Shown piece by piece: positions 54,015 to 62,786 of a DNA stretch of 64,000 nt. Below the pieces are notes generated by a model. The model worked only from the letters and a program-made list of their open reading frames with translations. It ran no database searches and was not told the origin of the DNA. The translations under genes and the position numbers were made by a program. Numbering within the stretch: the first letter of the stretch is position 1; each line of letters starts with the position of its first letter. The DNA lies in contig NZ_JACJOF010000036.1 of the NCBI RefSeq assembly GCF_014695395.1, forward strand, positions 1-64,000. The letters run 5' to 3'. The DNA comes from Nodosilinea sp. FACHB-131 (GTDB lineage Bacteria; Cyanobacteriota; Cyanobacteriia; Phormidesmidales; Phormidesmidaceae).

Positions 54015-54089
54015 TAGTCACACTTTTTTGAGATTCTAGATAAAGTCAAAACCAGCGAAACGGAATTGCTTCTGACACTGGTTTTTAAT

Positions 54090-54161
54090 GCGGGTATAGC
54101 TCAGTGGTAGAGCGTCACCTTGCCAAGGTGAATGTCGCGCGTTCGAATCGCGTTACCCGCT
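54090..54161 (+). tRNA. trnG-GCC: tRNA-Gly(GCC)
   Basis: A complete 72-nt cloverleaf. The acceptor GCGGGTA (54090-54096) pairs with TACCCGC (54154-54160), with discriminator T. The anticodon arm is TCACC-TTGCCAA-GGTGA with anticodon GCC at 54122-54124, and the T-loop contains GTTCGAATC. The CCA end is not encoded. Confidence 0.97.
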
Positions 54162-54304
54162 TATTAAAATGTTGTGCCCTCCCTCAGATTTCTAATAGGA
54201 AAGCTGGTGGAGTTACCTAGGAGCTGTAGAAGGTTCCTCAGGATCTATTGGGGGAACCCAGGGTAGGACGGGATACAAAAACTAGAAGTTTCATCACTTA
54301 GAAG

Positions 54305-54342
54305 CACGAGTGGGCTCAATCCGCGAATTAGGCCCACTCGTG
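54305..54342 (-). terminator. Terminator of the adenylate cyclase gene
   Basis: CACGAGTGGGC (54305-54315) pairs exactly with GCCCACTCGTG (54332-54342), an 11-bp stem with a 16-nt loop, starting 2 nt after the cyclase stop. The trailing minus-strand sequence CTTCTAAGT is only weakly T-rich. Confidence 0.6.
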
Positions 54343-54344
54343 TC

Positions 54345-56117
54345 CTAGGTACAGGGAGTTGTGGGTTGTATGTTTTCTCTGCGGAGAGAGCAGAACAGGG
54401 CTTCGGGGCGATGACCACGCAGCCAGTAGGTTTCCATTTCGCCACGACCTTTAATCGTGATGCAGCCGCGACGTTCGAACCGATAGCGGTCCTTGAGGCG
54501 CTCATAGGTTGCAGCCGTAACCTGAATCTGACCGGGTTCGCTGGAGGCCTCCATGCGGCTAGCCACGTTGACGGCGTCGCCCCAAAGGTCGTAAATAAAT
54601 TTCTTCGTGCCAATTACCCCAGCTACCACCACCCCGGTGTTGATGCCAATGCGGATCTCGAGCGGTTCTCCTGACTCGGCCTGAAAGGAGGCGGTGACCT
54701 GCTGCATGGCCAGGGCCATCTCAGCGATCGCCTCCGCATGATCCTCCCGAGGCATTGGGAGCCCCGCCGCCACCATATAGGCATCGCCAATGGTTTTAAT
54801 TTTCTCTAGATCCAGCTGCTCGGCCAGACTGTCGAAAGCTGAGAAGATTTGGTTGAGCAGGTTTACCAGCTTAATGGGTGACAGATGGTGCGACAGGCTG
54901 GTGAAGCCGACAATGTCGGCAAACAGAATTGTCACCTCGTCAAAGTGCTGGGGAATGGAGGCCTTAGTCTGCATCAGCTCGCCCGCGATCGGTGCTGGAA
55001 GAATATTGAGCAAGAGCTGCTCGGCCTTTTGCTGCTCCTGAGCTAGCTTTTGATTGCTGATTTGCAGTTCACTCAACATGTCGTTGATCTGGTAGCCCAG
55101 GTGGCTAAGCTCATCGGTTCCCTGCACCGACACTCGCTGGGTGAGGTCGTTAGAGCGCCCGACATGCTGCACCTGTTGGCTTAGCCCCAGCAGCCGCCGT
55201 AAAATTACGCGATCGAGCAGCAGCAGCATGCCGCTAGTAAACACAAGACAGGATCCGAGCAGCGACCAGCCGAGATAGTATCGACTAATCAGTCCTTGCC
55301 GATAGATATCGCGAGGCAGCTTGACCTCCAGCAGCGCTTGGGGAGCACCGTAGAGGTCAGGCCAGAGAGTGTAGCCCATTAGGGTCTCGGCATTTTGAGG
55401 GCGCACTAGGGTGGGTAGCGTAGCCGAGCCGGTGCGATCGCTAAGGGTCGTGAGAATAGGGCGCAGCGACTCTGACAATTCATCCTGACCTAGGGAATAG
55501 AGCTGTAGATCTAGCCGCGTGCGCTGCGCTAGGGATTCAACGACGCTAGCACTTAGGGTTTGCCCCATAAGCAACGCCCCTCTAGAGGGACCGGTGGAAT
55601 CGCTGCGCAAAATAGGCTCTACCACCACCAGCATAAGCTGTCCATCCACCGTCATTAACCCTTGGTGGTGGGAGGCGAGGTGCTCAAACTGCGTCAGCGG
55701 GCTGGTAGAAGTAAGCTGCTGGGCCAGATCGGGAGGTAGGGGTAGAAAGGTTCTGTTATCTAAGTCGTAGCCTGTGCCGTAGACGATCTTGCCCTCAGGG
55801 TCGACGAAGGCTATAGCGTTGAGCTTTAGCCTTTCTAAGGCGTACTTGCTGAGATTTGACTCGAGATAGTCGGGGTTGCCGTCCTGGATAAAACTATAGG
55901 TGTCGTTCCAAGCGGCCCAGTCTTCGGTAAGGCTCTGGAGTTGGGCCAGGTCACCTGCCAGCACCCCATCAACCCGTTGCAGATTGCGCTGGGCATCCTG
56001 CTGCTCAAGGCGACTGTAGCTGCGCTGCAAAATGACGGAAAAACTGCCATAGAGAATCATCATCAGCCCCAGCAGAGGCAGCGTAGTCAGCAGCAGAGTT
56101 TTGTGGCGCAGTTTCAT
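54345..56117 (-). CDS. CHASE4-HAMP adenylate cyclase (class III)
   Basis: 590 residues. An N-terminal membrane helix, a periplasmic CHASE4 domain (about 35-265; WAAWNDTYSFIQ), a second helix, HAMP, a short coiled coil, then the cyclase domain (about 390-575). Metal Asp residues lie in VTILFADIVGFTSL and the later GDAYMVAAGLP; the purine-selecting Lys (EKIKTIGDAYM) and Asp (YDLWGDAVN) favour ATP over GTP. It should make cAMP in response to an external ligand. It is monocistronic. Confidence 0.92.
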   Translation of the reverse strand: MKLRHKTLLLTTLPLLGLMMILYGSFSVILQRSYSRLEQQDAQRNLQRVDGVLAGDLAQLQSLTEDWAAWNDTYSFIQDGNPDYLESNLSKYALERLKLNAIAFVDPEGKIVYGTGYDLDNRTFLPLPPDLAQQLTSTSPLTQFEHLASHHQGLMTVDGQLMLVVVEPILRSDSTGPSRGALLMGQTLSASVVESLAQRTRLDLQLYSLGQDELSESLRPILTTLSDRTGSATLPTLVRPQNAETLMGYTLWPDLYGAPQALLEVKLPRDIYRQGLISRYYLGWSLLGSCLVFTSGMLLLLDRVILRRLLGLSQQVQHVGRSNDLTQRVSVQGTDELSHLGYQINDMLSELQISNQKLAQEQQKAEQLLLNILPAPIAGELMQTKASIPQHFDEVTILFADIVGFTSLSHHLSPIKLVNLLNQIFSAFDSLAEQLDLEKIKTIGDAYMVAAGLPMPREDHAEAIAEMALAMQQVTASFQAESGEPLEIRIGINTGVVVAGVIGTKKFIYDLWGDAVNVASRMEASSEPGQIQVTAATYERLKDRYRFERRGCITIKGRGEMETYWLRGHRPEALFCSLRRENIQPTTPCT

Positions 56118-56378
56118 AAGTTAGGGGCACTGTGGGGGGTGACACCCCTCAAAGGTACCTGTAGAGTACCCATGGCATAGCAATACAGCGATGTCCCTCA
56201 CCATTGCTTTGAAATGAAGCGTCGTTTTTCAGCGCTTTTATGAGGAGCCGTTGGCGAGCGTCACTAAACTTCAAAGAATTGCAGCACTGTCGGCGGTTTT
56301 GCCAGGGGCCAAGAACGGCTGAAGACCGCCCAACGCTCTGACCTTAGCGGTTGAGGGAACTGCTGCAAAGGTAGAACG

Positions 56379-57581
56379 CTATCCGTCGCGCTCGGTGCGC
56401 ACCCAAGTTTTTTCGGGCTTGACCAAAAATTTAAAGTACAAAGGAATTTTGTTGAGCACGTAGAGCGGCACCGTCAGCAGATCCCTGAGGGAAAGATCGC
56501 TGCGTCCGTAGCCCGCCCAGGCCAGGCTGACCCCGGTGCTGAGGGCGAGCACTGCCCCCAGGGCTAGGTAGGCGGGTAGCCAGCTCAACCCAGCGAGGGT
56601 CGCCGCTAGGCAGAGTGCTGCGATCGCTAGGGTCACCATCACCTGTAGCGAAATGGGCAGTACCCCCAGCTCTAGAGCCAGAACGAGCAGGTCAACGCGC
56701 CCCTGGCGTAAGGCCTGAACCAGCAGCCTGGGCACGTACTCGCTCAACATCTGCAGGTGGCCATGCTCCCAGCGAGTGCGTTGGGTCGTGGCGGCCTGGT
56801 TGCCGCTGGGTAGACGGCTGGTGACCCAGGCACTCTGGCAAAACTGCGGCCCATAGCCGGCTAGAGCCAAATCGAGGCCGAGCTTCATGTCTTCGACGAT
56901 GTGACCACTGGCGATATTGACGGCGATCGCAGCCTCCCAAGGCATAGCAATGCCAGTGCCAGTTAGCAGACAGGGCTGCCCCAGCCGGTATAGCCCGAGG
57001 GGCCGCACCCAGTTTTTGACCTTGAAAGCAAAGGCTGAAATGCTGTCCTTAAGCCCAGGACTGGGGGGCTTTTCCATCAGATAGACAGCCTGGACCGGGC
57101 GCTGGCTCTGCTGGGCCTGGATGGCCAGGGCGGCCAAGCTGTGGGGCTGTAGATCGCAGTCGGCGTCGACAAAAACAACGATGTCGGGTGGATTGGCCAT
57201 GAGATGGTTGAGGCCATAGTCGAGGGCATAACCCTTGCCGCGCTGGGCAAGGTCATGGCGCTCAATCACGGTTGCTCCGGCCTGGCGGGCGGCCTCGGCG
57301 GTGGCGTCGGTGCAGTTGTCGGCAATCACCAGCAGGCGATCGCTAGGACGCAGTTGGGGAAGAATGGTGGCTAGGGTAGTGGCAATGCCTTCAGCTTCGT
57401 TGTGAGCAGGCACCAGCACCGCCAGGGAAAGATCGGCAGGTAGAGTAGAGGGAGTGGTGGAAGACCGGGCGCTGCCCAAGGCCATCAGGCACTCGAGGGC
57501 AAAGAAGGCTGAGGTGGTCAGCAGCAGGAGCGGCAAAACCGCGAGTGTGACCGTGATCAGGTCGCCTAGACTTACGTTCAT
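56379..57581 (-). CDS. Membrane family-2 glycosyltransferase
   Basis: 400 residues from ATG 57581 (MNVSLGDLITV); a longer in-frame start adds 25 residues of poor quality. An N-terminal membrane helix, then GT2 with LAVLVPAHNEAEGIATTL, VIADNCTDATAEAA, VFVDADCDL (DxD), and HIVEDMKLGLDLA and QRTRWEHGHLQ (ED and QxxRW, the processive-type signature). Three C-terminal helices follow. The product is unknown, perhaps a polysaccharide or glycolipid. Confidence 0.85.
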   Translation of the reverse strand: MNVSLGDLITVTLAVLPLLLLTTSAFFALECLMALGSARSSTTPSTLPADLSLAVLVPAHNEAEGIATTLATILPQLRPSDRLLVIADNCTDATAEAARQAGATVIERHDLAQRGKGYALDYGLNHLMANPPDIVVFVDADCDLQPHSLAALAIQAQQSQRPVQAVYLMEKPPSPGLKDSISAFAFKVKNWVRPLGLYRLGQPCLLTGTGIAMPWEAAIAVNIASGHIVEDMKLGLDLALAGYGPQFCQSAWVTSRLPSGNQAATTQRTRWEHGHLQMLSEYVPRLLVQALRQGRVDLLVLALELGVLPISLQVMVTLAIAALCLAATLAGLSWLPAYLALGAVLALSTGVSLAWAGYGRSDLSLRDLLTVPLYVLNKIPLYFKFLVKPEKTWVRTERDG

Positions 57582-57762
57582 AACTACCCAACGTGTTGAC
57601 TGAATCGGTGATGCTAGGTTGCCCAAATCGCCAGGTTGGCCTGCCGCTAGAGCCAATGCCCGCAGTAGGTACCTTAGCGAACCCTGGCCAGGTCCATTGA
57701 CTTCGGCCCGGCAGATTTACAAGAGCTTCAAAAACCTGTGCCTCGGTGGTGCTATTCCACGG

Positions 57763-58581
57763 CTAGGCCATTGCCGTCGCTAGGACGGTCTCTACGGCAA
57801 TCGCCCATCCCTCGGGCGCTGGCGCTGGCGCGACCTGCCAACCGCGGTCGGCTAGCTGGGGATGGGGACCGTGGGCGCTGGGCAGCACAACTGGATGGTC
57901 GACGTTCTCTAACATGTCGAGGTCATTGGGGCTGTTGCCTAACCCAATGGTGGTGATGGGTACTTCGGAATTGCTGGCTTGGTAGAGCTTCACCAGCTGG
58001 TGCACGGCCTGGCCTTTGCCTGCCTCGCTGCCAATTAGATGGGAGAAGCGATCGCCAATCACAACCCGAAACCCCATGGCTTCTACGGCCTCGCGCAGTT
58101 GGTCGGTGGGCACGTTTTTGGGGGTCATAAAGGGTTCGGTGAACTCCCTAGCCTTGGCCTGCTTGGCCTCTGTGGGAGATAGCCCGGTGAGTTGCACCAC
58201 CTGGTCTACAGTCCAGTCACCAAAGCCTTTGAGGGGACGACCCAGATCCTGGGCGATCGCCTTCAGCCCAGCGCGAGCGGTGACGTAGTTGCAGCCCAGT
58301 TGCAGTACTCGGTAGCCATCGACATTGTCGCCTGGCGGTAGGGCAAAGCCTGGGTGGTCAATGGGAATGTAGATGGCGCTGCCGTTTTCTACCACAAAGG
58401 GATCGTGCAGGCCGACATCCTGCCGCAGTTGGGCAACCTCTTGACGGGTTTTGCTCGTGACCGGTATCACCGGAATGCCCTGGTCAGCGAGCTTAGCCAG
58501 GGTGGGCAAGGCCGCCTGGTAGGCGTAGGTTTCGCCATTGAGCAGGGTGCCGTCGAGGTCGGTGAAGATAATGCAGGTCAT
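57763..58581 (-). CDS. HAD-IIB phosphatase, mannosyl-3-phosphoglycerate phosphatase-like
   Basis: 272 residues. HAD motif I FTDLDGTLL, motif II PVTSKTRQEVAQL, motif III with GKGQAVHQLV and motif IV LGNSPNDLDML. The cap and VENGSAIYIP match the MpgP/YedP branch, whose members dephosphorylate mannosyl- or glucosyl-3-phosphoglycerate to compatible solutes. The matching synthase is not adjacent, since the GT2 neighbour is a different family, so the substrate is inferred. Confidence 0.82.
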   Translation of the reverse strand: MTCIIFTDLDGTLLNGETYAYQAALPTLAKLADQGIPVIPVTSKTRQEVAQLRQDVGLHDPFVVENGSAIYIPIDHPGFALPPGDNVDGYRVLQLGCNYVTARAGLKAIAQDLGRPLKGFGDWTVDQVVQLTGLSPTEAKQAKAREFTEPFMTPKNVPTDQLREAVEAMGFRVVIGDRFSHLIGSEAGKGQAVHQLVKLYQASNSEVPITTIGLGNSPNDLDMLENVDHPVVLPSAHGPHPQLADRGWQVAPAPAPEGWAIAVETVLATAMA

Positions 58582-58963
58582 AGAAATAACGAGGGGGCGC
58601 TATAGATAAGGACAGAGGACCTATCCAAAGCCTACTGTAAGGGCCACCCTTAATTCTGACGTCTCAGATTCAGAGTTATAGGGCGCTGTAAACTGCGATG
58701 GGCTCTAGTTTAGAGCGGCCAGAATTCTCGACCAGCAGGGGCACCGGGCTGCTGGGAAGTGGATAGGTTTGCACCTGCGCCGTAGCGCACCAGCTGATGT
58801 CGCCAAGTGGCTAAGCCGCAAATAGAACCCGAGTGCGAACTGACATTAAGGCAAGAGTGAGACAATTGGGATGCAGCTTTTCCTGGGGTTCGTTATGGGG
58901 CTAATCTGTTAAGGCTTTAGTTTACGGCTAAGGTTCTGCTGTTCGTTCCTCTACGAGTGTTGT
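58582..58963. other. Divergent intergenic region (HAD / YbjN-like)
   Basis: No gene, repeat or clear promoter was recognised. Confidence 0.5.
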
Positions 58964-59410
58964 ATGGAGTTTAAAACCCCTGGCCAGGAGGCGGTTTACC
59001 ATCGAATTTTGCCCTGGATGCATGAGCTATTTGGCGAAGCGCTGGTCGTATTTGAGGATGAACCCCTCTTCATTGTGAATTTGGGGTCGGCAGTGGCCTC
59101 GACTCGAGTGGTGCCCTGGCACGATTATGAAACGCTGATTACCACGCGAGCCTACGTGGTAACCGCGATTGAGCTGACCCCCGAACTGAGCTACTACCTG
59201 CTGCGAGAAAACAACGGCATCTACTTCGGCCGCTTTGCCTACGACGCTGAGGACGACATTGTCTTTGAGCACAGTCTGGTGGGTGAAACCTGCGATCGCC
59301 TCGATCTAAATCACTCTGTTGCTACCGTGATTCGCATTGCTGACAGCTACGACGACGAAATTGTTGCTCGCTGGGGGGGGCAGCGGGCCCTCGACCGCTG
59401 GGCTTCTTAA
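58964..59410 (+). CDS. YbjN-domain protein
   Basis: 148 residues, acidic, soluble. The pattern LFIVNLGSAVASTRVVPW, ELSYYLLRENNGIYFGRFAY and DIVFEHSLVG resembles YbjN/type III secretion chaperone-like folds widespread in cyanobacteria. The function is unknown. The ATG was chosen as the first in frame. Confidence 0.75.
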   Translation: MEFKTPGQEAVYHRILPWMHELFGEALVVFEDEPLFIVNLGSAVASTRVVPWHDYETLITTRAYVVTAIELTPELSYYLLRENNGIYFGRFAYDAEDDIVFEHSLVGETCDRLDLNHSVATVIRIADSYDDEIVARWGGQRALDRWAS

Positions 59411-59508
59411 CGATCCTGTGATGGTTCAGGGGTTTCGTCTCAGGATGAGGGTTCATTGGGCCCATTTCGCGCTACAAAATAGTCTGACAATGCACCCGGG
59501 AGGTTGCC

Positions 59509-60315
59509 GTGGCTCGTCGCTGGATTTGGATAGGGTTAGGGGGGGTGCTAGTGGCGCTGCTGAGCTTGGGTCTCGGTTCAGCCCGCGCGGCAGGTCCTCT
59601 AGAACCTATGCTCACCGTGAGCGGTTTGCCGCCCATGCAGACTACGACAGCGGCAACGCTTCAGCCACTCAAAGCCGCTCAGCCTGGGCCGACTGATTTT
59701 GCTGCCCCGACGGAGCTGGCCCAGGCGTCCCCGCCTCGACAGGTGACGGCTCTGGCCGACCCCACCAACTACGGCGATCGCTATCTCACCGACATCAATG
59801 GCCAGGTAGTGCACAACGACTTCATTGCCGTGCTGCACGAAACCGTGGGCTCGGCCCAGAGTGCCCTCAACTTATTTCGAACGCGGCACCCGCGCGACCA
59901 AGACCAGGTCAGCTACCACGCCCTGATTGGCCGCGATGGCACAGTCTACTACATTGTGCCTCCTGAAAAACGGGCCTTTGGGGCTGGCAACTCAGTGTTT
60001 AGTGGCCCCAATGGCCCGGAGGCTGTGCGCACTAATTCAGCATTTCCCCCCTCGGTGAACAATTTTGCCTACCACGTGTCGTTGGAGACCCCCAGCGATG
60101 GCTTCAACAACCGTCGTAGCCACAGCGGCTATACCCAAGCCCAGTACGATTCTCTAGCCTGGCTACTGGCTCAGACCACCATTCCTGACAGCCGGATTAC
60201 TACCCATCAGGCGGTCGATCGCTCCGGCAGTCGCATGGACCCGCGCAGCTTCAATTCCTCTAGCTTTTTTAGCCAGCTGCGCCGCTACCCAACCCGCAAC
60301 GGCCTGACGGGCTAG
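59509..60315 (+). CDS. N-acetylmuramoyl-L-alanine amidase (Amidase_2), exported
   Basis: 268 residues, GTG start at 59509 with GGGAGG upstream. A signal peptide (RRWIWIGLGGVLVALLSLGL) is followed by a linker and the amidase fold (about 95-255). Zn ligands are likely in AVLHETVG and ITTHQAVDRSG, with YHALIGRDGTVYYIV between them. It cleaves peptide stems from glycan in the periplasm. It converges on the lipoprotein gene with a 4-nt overlap. Confidence 0.88.
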   Translation: MARRWIWIGLGGVLVALLSLGLGSARAAGPLEPMLTVSGLPPMQTTTAATLQPLKAAQPGPTDFAAPTELAQASPPRQVTALADPTNYGDRYLTDINGQVVHNDFIAVLHETVGSAQSALNLFRTRHPRDQDQVSYHALIGRDGTVYYIVPPEKRAFGAGNSVFSGPNGPEAVRTNSAFPPSVNNFAYHVSLETPSDGFNNRRSHSGYTQAQYDSLAWLLAQTTIPDSRITTHQAVDRSGSRMDPRSFNSSSFFSQLRRYPTRNGLTG

Positions 60316-61001
60316 GGGGCGACTTCGAACGACACGACCATCTCGTACACCGACAGATCCAGCACCCCTAAGTTAGGGTCACTGCTAGCAAATACCTCGT
60401 CACCCATCGTGGCTTCGTAGGCCTCGAGGTGTGCTGCTATGGCACTGTCTGAGGGGGCTAGGCGCAGCCATAGGGTGTCGTCGTATTGAGCTAGGGCGGT
60501 GCCCTCAAGCACGATGGTGCCGCCGTAGTCCCAGGCAAAGCCGTAGAGGTCGAAGTCGCCTAGGACGGCTTGAACCTTGGCGTAGGGTGCACCCACCCCC
60601 AACCCCTCTGGAATTTGCCAGGCTTTGCCAAAATCTTTGATCAGCCGGGGCCGACTTTGGGCGGCGTCATCCCACACCACGGCAAACTGTTGATCAGTAT
60701 CGGGGTTGACCACGGTGCCCACCTCTGTGCTGCCTTCTCCTAGGGAAATGGGGCGATCGCTCAGGGCGGCCTCGCCATAGAAATTGGCCAAATCGGCGCG
60801 GCTAGTTTGGGCTGTAACCGGGCCCACACGCTCGCCAGGAATTACCAGCCCGTCGGTATGCTGGCTGGCTGCATCGGGCGTGGTGGAAGTGGGAATAGTG
60901 GATTCAGCTGGCTGCGCTTCGGGCCGCCCCTCTTGGAGTTGGCAGGCGGCTAGGGGTACCAAAGCCAAACTGAGAACCGCTGTCATCCACAATTGCGCCA
61001 T
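60312..61001 (-). CDS. Predicted lipoprotein, unknown
   Basis: 229 residues. A lipoprotein signal (MTAVLSLALVPLAAC, lipobox LAAC) is followed by a Ser/Thr/Pro linker and a globular domain. No family was recognised. It ends 4 nt inside the amidase gene and shares its strand with the regulator upstream (12-nt gap), so the pair may be co-transcribed. Confidence 0.75.
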   Translation of the reverse strand: MAQLWMTAVLSLALVPLAACQLQEGRPEAQPAESTIPTSTTPDAASQHTDGLVIPGERVGPVTAQTSRADLANFYGEAALSDRPISLGEGSTEVGTVVNPDTDQQFAVVWDDAAQSRPRLIKDFGKAWQIPEGLGVGAPYAKVQAVLGDFDLYGFAWDYGGTIVLEGTALAQYDDTLWLRLAPSDSAIAAHLEAYEATMGDEVFASSDPNLGVLDLSVYEMVVSFEVAP

Positions 61002-61013
61002 GACGATTGATGG

Positions 61014-61700
61014 CTAGGGCACGAGGTGGTGGCTGATGGCAAACCGCAGCAGCTCAGAACGGTTGCTGGTGTCGGTTTTGCGCAGCAGACTGCTGACATA
61101 CTTCTCGACGGTGCGGGGGCTCAGAAATAGGCGATCGCCGATTTGAGCATTTGATAGCCCGTCCGACAGCAGCGTCAGCACATCCTGTTCCCGAGCCGTA
61201 AACTCAGTTACTAGATCGGCAGGATCAGGGGTCCAGGGCGCAATCGCTTCGCTGACTTCGCTGGACTGAAGGGCGCGCTGCTGAGCAGTGCTGAGAGCCA
61301 CCTGTTGAATCCAGGCCGACTGGATTAGCTGCGATCGCTCCAGCAAGTTGCGCACGATCGCCCCGATCTCCTTCAGCTCAAAGGGTTTGGGCAGGTAGAG
61401 GTCACAGCCAAGCTGATAGCCTCGAATCCGGTCTTGGGTCTGATTGTGGGCGGTGAGGAAAATTACTGGCAGCAGCCGAAAGGCCGGGTACTGCCGCACC
61501 TTTTGCACTAGGGTAAACCCATCGAGACCGGGCATGCCGATATCGGTAATGATGAGTTGGGGCTGGTGGCTAAATACCTGACTCAGCGCCATTTCGCCGT
61601 GGCTGGCCATCAGCACAGAATAGCCCTCAAGCTCTAAATAATCGCACAATGCAAGACGAGTGCCCTCGTCGTCTTCGGCAATTAAAATGGTGAGCGGCAT
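61014..61700 (-). CDS. NarL/LuxR-type response regulator
   Basis: 228 residues. Receiver (ILIAEDDEGTRLAL, TDIGMPGLDG, YLPKPFEL) and a C-terminal LuxR HTH (LTEFTAREQDVLTLLSDGLSNAQI-type, then LSPRTVEKYVSSLLRK). It resembles the Ycf29 lineage of cyanobacteria and red-algal plastids, though orthology is uncertain. The cognate kinase is not adjacent; the lipoprotein follows after 12 nt. Confidence 0.88.
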   Translation of the reverse strand: MPLTILIAEDDEGTRLALCDYLELEGYSVLMASHGEMALSQVFSHQPQLIITDIGMPGLDGFTLVQKVRQYPAFRLLPVIFLTAHNQTQDRIRGYQLGCDLYLPKPFELKEIGAIVRNLLERSQLIQSAWIQQVALSTAQQRALQSSEVSEAIAPWTPDPADLVTEFTAREQDVLTLLSDGLSNAQIGDRLFLSPRTVEKYVSSLLRKTDTSNRSELLRFAISHHLVP

Positions 61701-61911
61701 AGCGTTCTACCAGGGTTAGAGCTGCTGACAGGTCCAACGTTACAACCTACGGCCAGGATTTAGCCTTGGCACGCAGCCGACTTTCGCTCCTGCCCCTTCA
61801 GCCTAAACGACAATTTAAGGACTAGGTTTATTTGTTGCTGAAGTTAAAGTCCTGTGAAGTGGGCACTCCGCAGGGGTTAACATAGCCCCTGACGGTGGGC
61901 TTTGACAGCCT

Positions 61912-62673
61912 CTAACCCAGGCGATAACCGAAGCCACGCACGGTTTTCAGGTATTGCGGGTGGCTGGGGTCAACCTCTAGCTTTTCGCGAATCCAGCGAA
62001 TATGGACATCTACAGTTTTGTTGTCGCCCATAAAATCGTGCCCCCAAACCTGGTCAATAATCTGATCCCGTGACCATACCCGACGGGGCTGGCTCATAAA
62101 CAGTTCCAGAATTCGAAATTCTTTAGGGGAGAGGTTAACTTCTTCGCCCTTCAAAAAGACACGGCACTCCTGGGGATGGAGCATGATGTCTTCAAACCGG
62201 AGCACGTTGTCTTTCTCAGCGCTAGCTTTGCCCCGCTGTCGGCGCAGCAGCGCCCGGCACCGAGCAACCAGCTCTCGCATGCCAAAGGGCTTGCTCAAGT
62301 AGTCGTCGGCACCAATTTCGAGCCCCACCACGCGGTCTGTTTCAGTACCCTTGGCGCTCAGCACTAGAATGGGCACATCGATGCCCTGGTGGCGCAGCAG
62401 ACGGCAAAGGTCAAGCCCGTTCATGCCGGGTAGCATGAGGTCGAGCACTACCAGGTTGACTTCAGGCCGGTCGGTGCGGCTCGACACCGATGTGCCGCCC
62501 AGCATGTCGAGAGCAGTCAGACCATCTGCGGCAACGAGAACATCAAACCCCTCTTCGGCCAACCCAAGGGCCAATGTTTCTCGAATCAGTTCTTCATCTT
62601 CGACGATGAGTACCCGCCCTAGGCCAACCCGTAGGTTTGGCTGAGCCTGGGGCGCGAGGTCTACAGAATCCAT
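61912..62673 (-). CDS. OmpR/PhoB-type response regulator
   Basis: 253 residues. Receiver (VLIVEDEELIRETL, VLDLMLPGMNG, YLSKPFG) and a winged helix (LSPKEFRILELFMSQPRRVWSRDQII-type, then KTVDVHIRWIREKLE and VRGFGYRLG). It is most like PhoB/SphR-type regulators, but NblR-like or other OmpR members cannot be excluded; it is not RpaA or RpaB by its receiver. No kinase gene adjoins. Confidence 0.9.
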   Translation of the reverse strand: MDSVDLAPQAQPNLRVGLGRVLIVEDEELIRETLALGLAEEGFDVLVAADGLTALDMLGGTSVSSRTDRPEVNLVVLDLMLPGMNGLDLCRLLRHQGIDVPILVLSAKGTETDRVVGLEIGADDYLSKPFGMRELVARCRALLRRQRGKASAEKDNVLRFEDIMLHPQECRVFLKGEEVNLSPKEFRILELFMSQPRRVWSRDQIIDQVWGHDFMGDNKTVDVHIRWIREKLEVDPSHPQYLKTVRGFGYRLG

Positions 62674-62786
62674 AAGAAATGGTTAAAAACTGCTCACTGA
62701 AATCATATCAGTCCGCAGGGGGATGAACAGCTTGACAAAAGCTAAGACTTTGTAAACCCCAACTTGGAGCCTGTGGGAAAAGCGCC

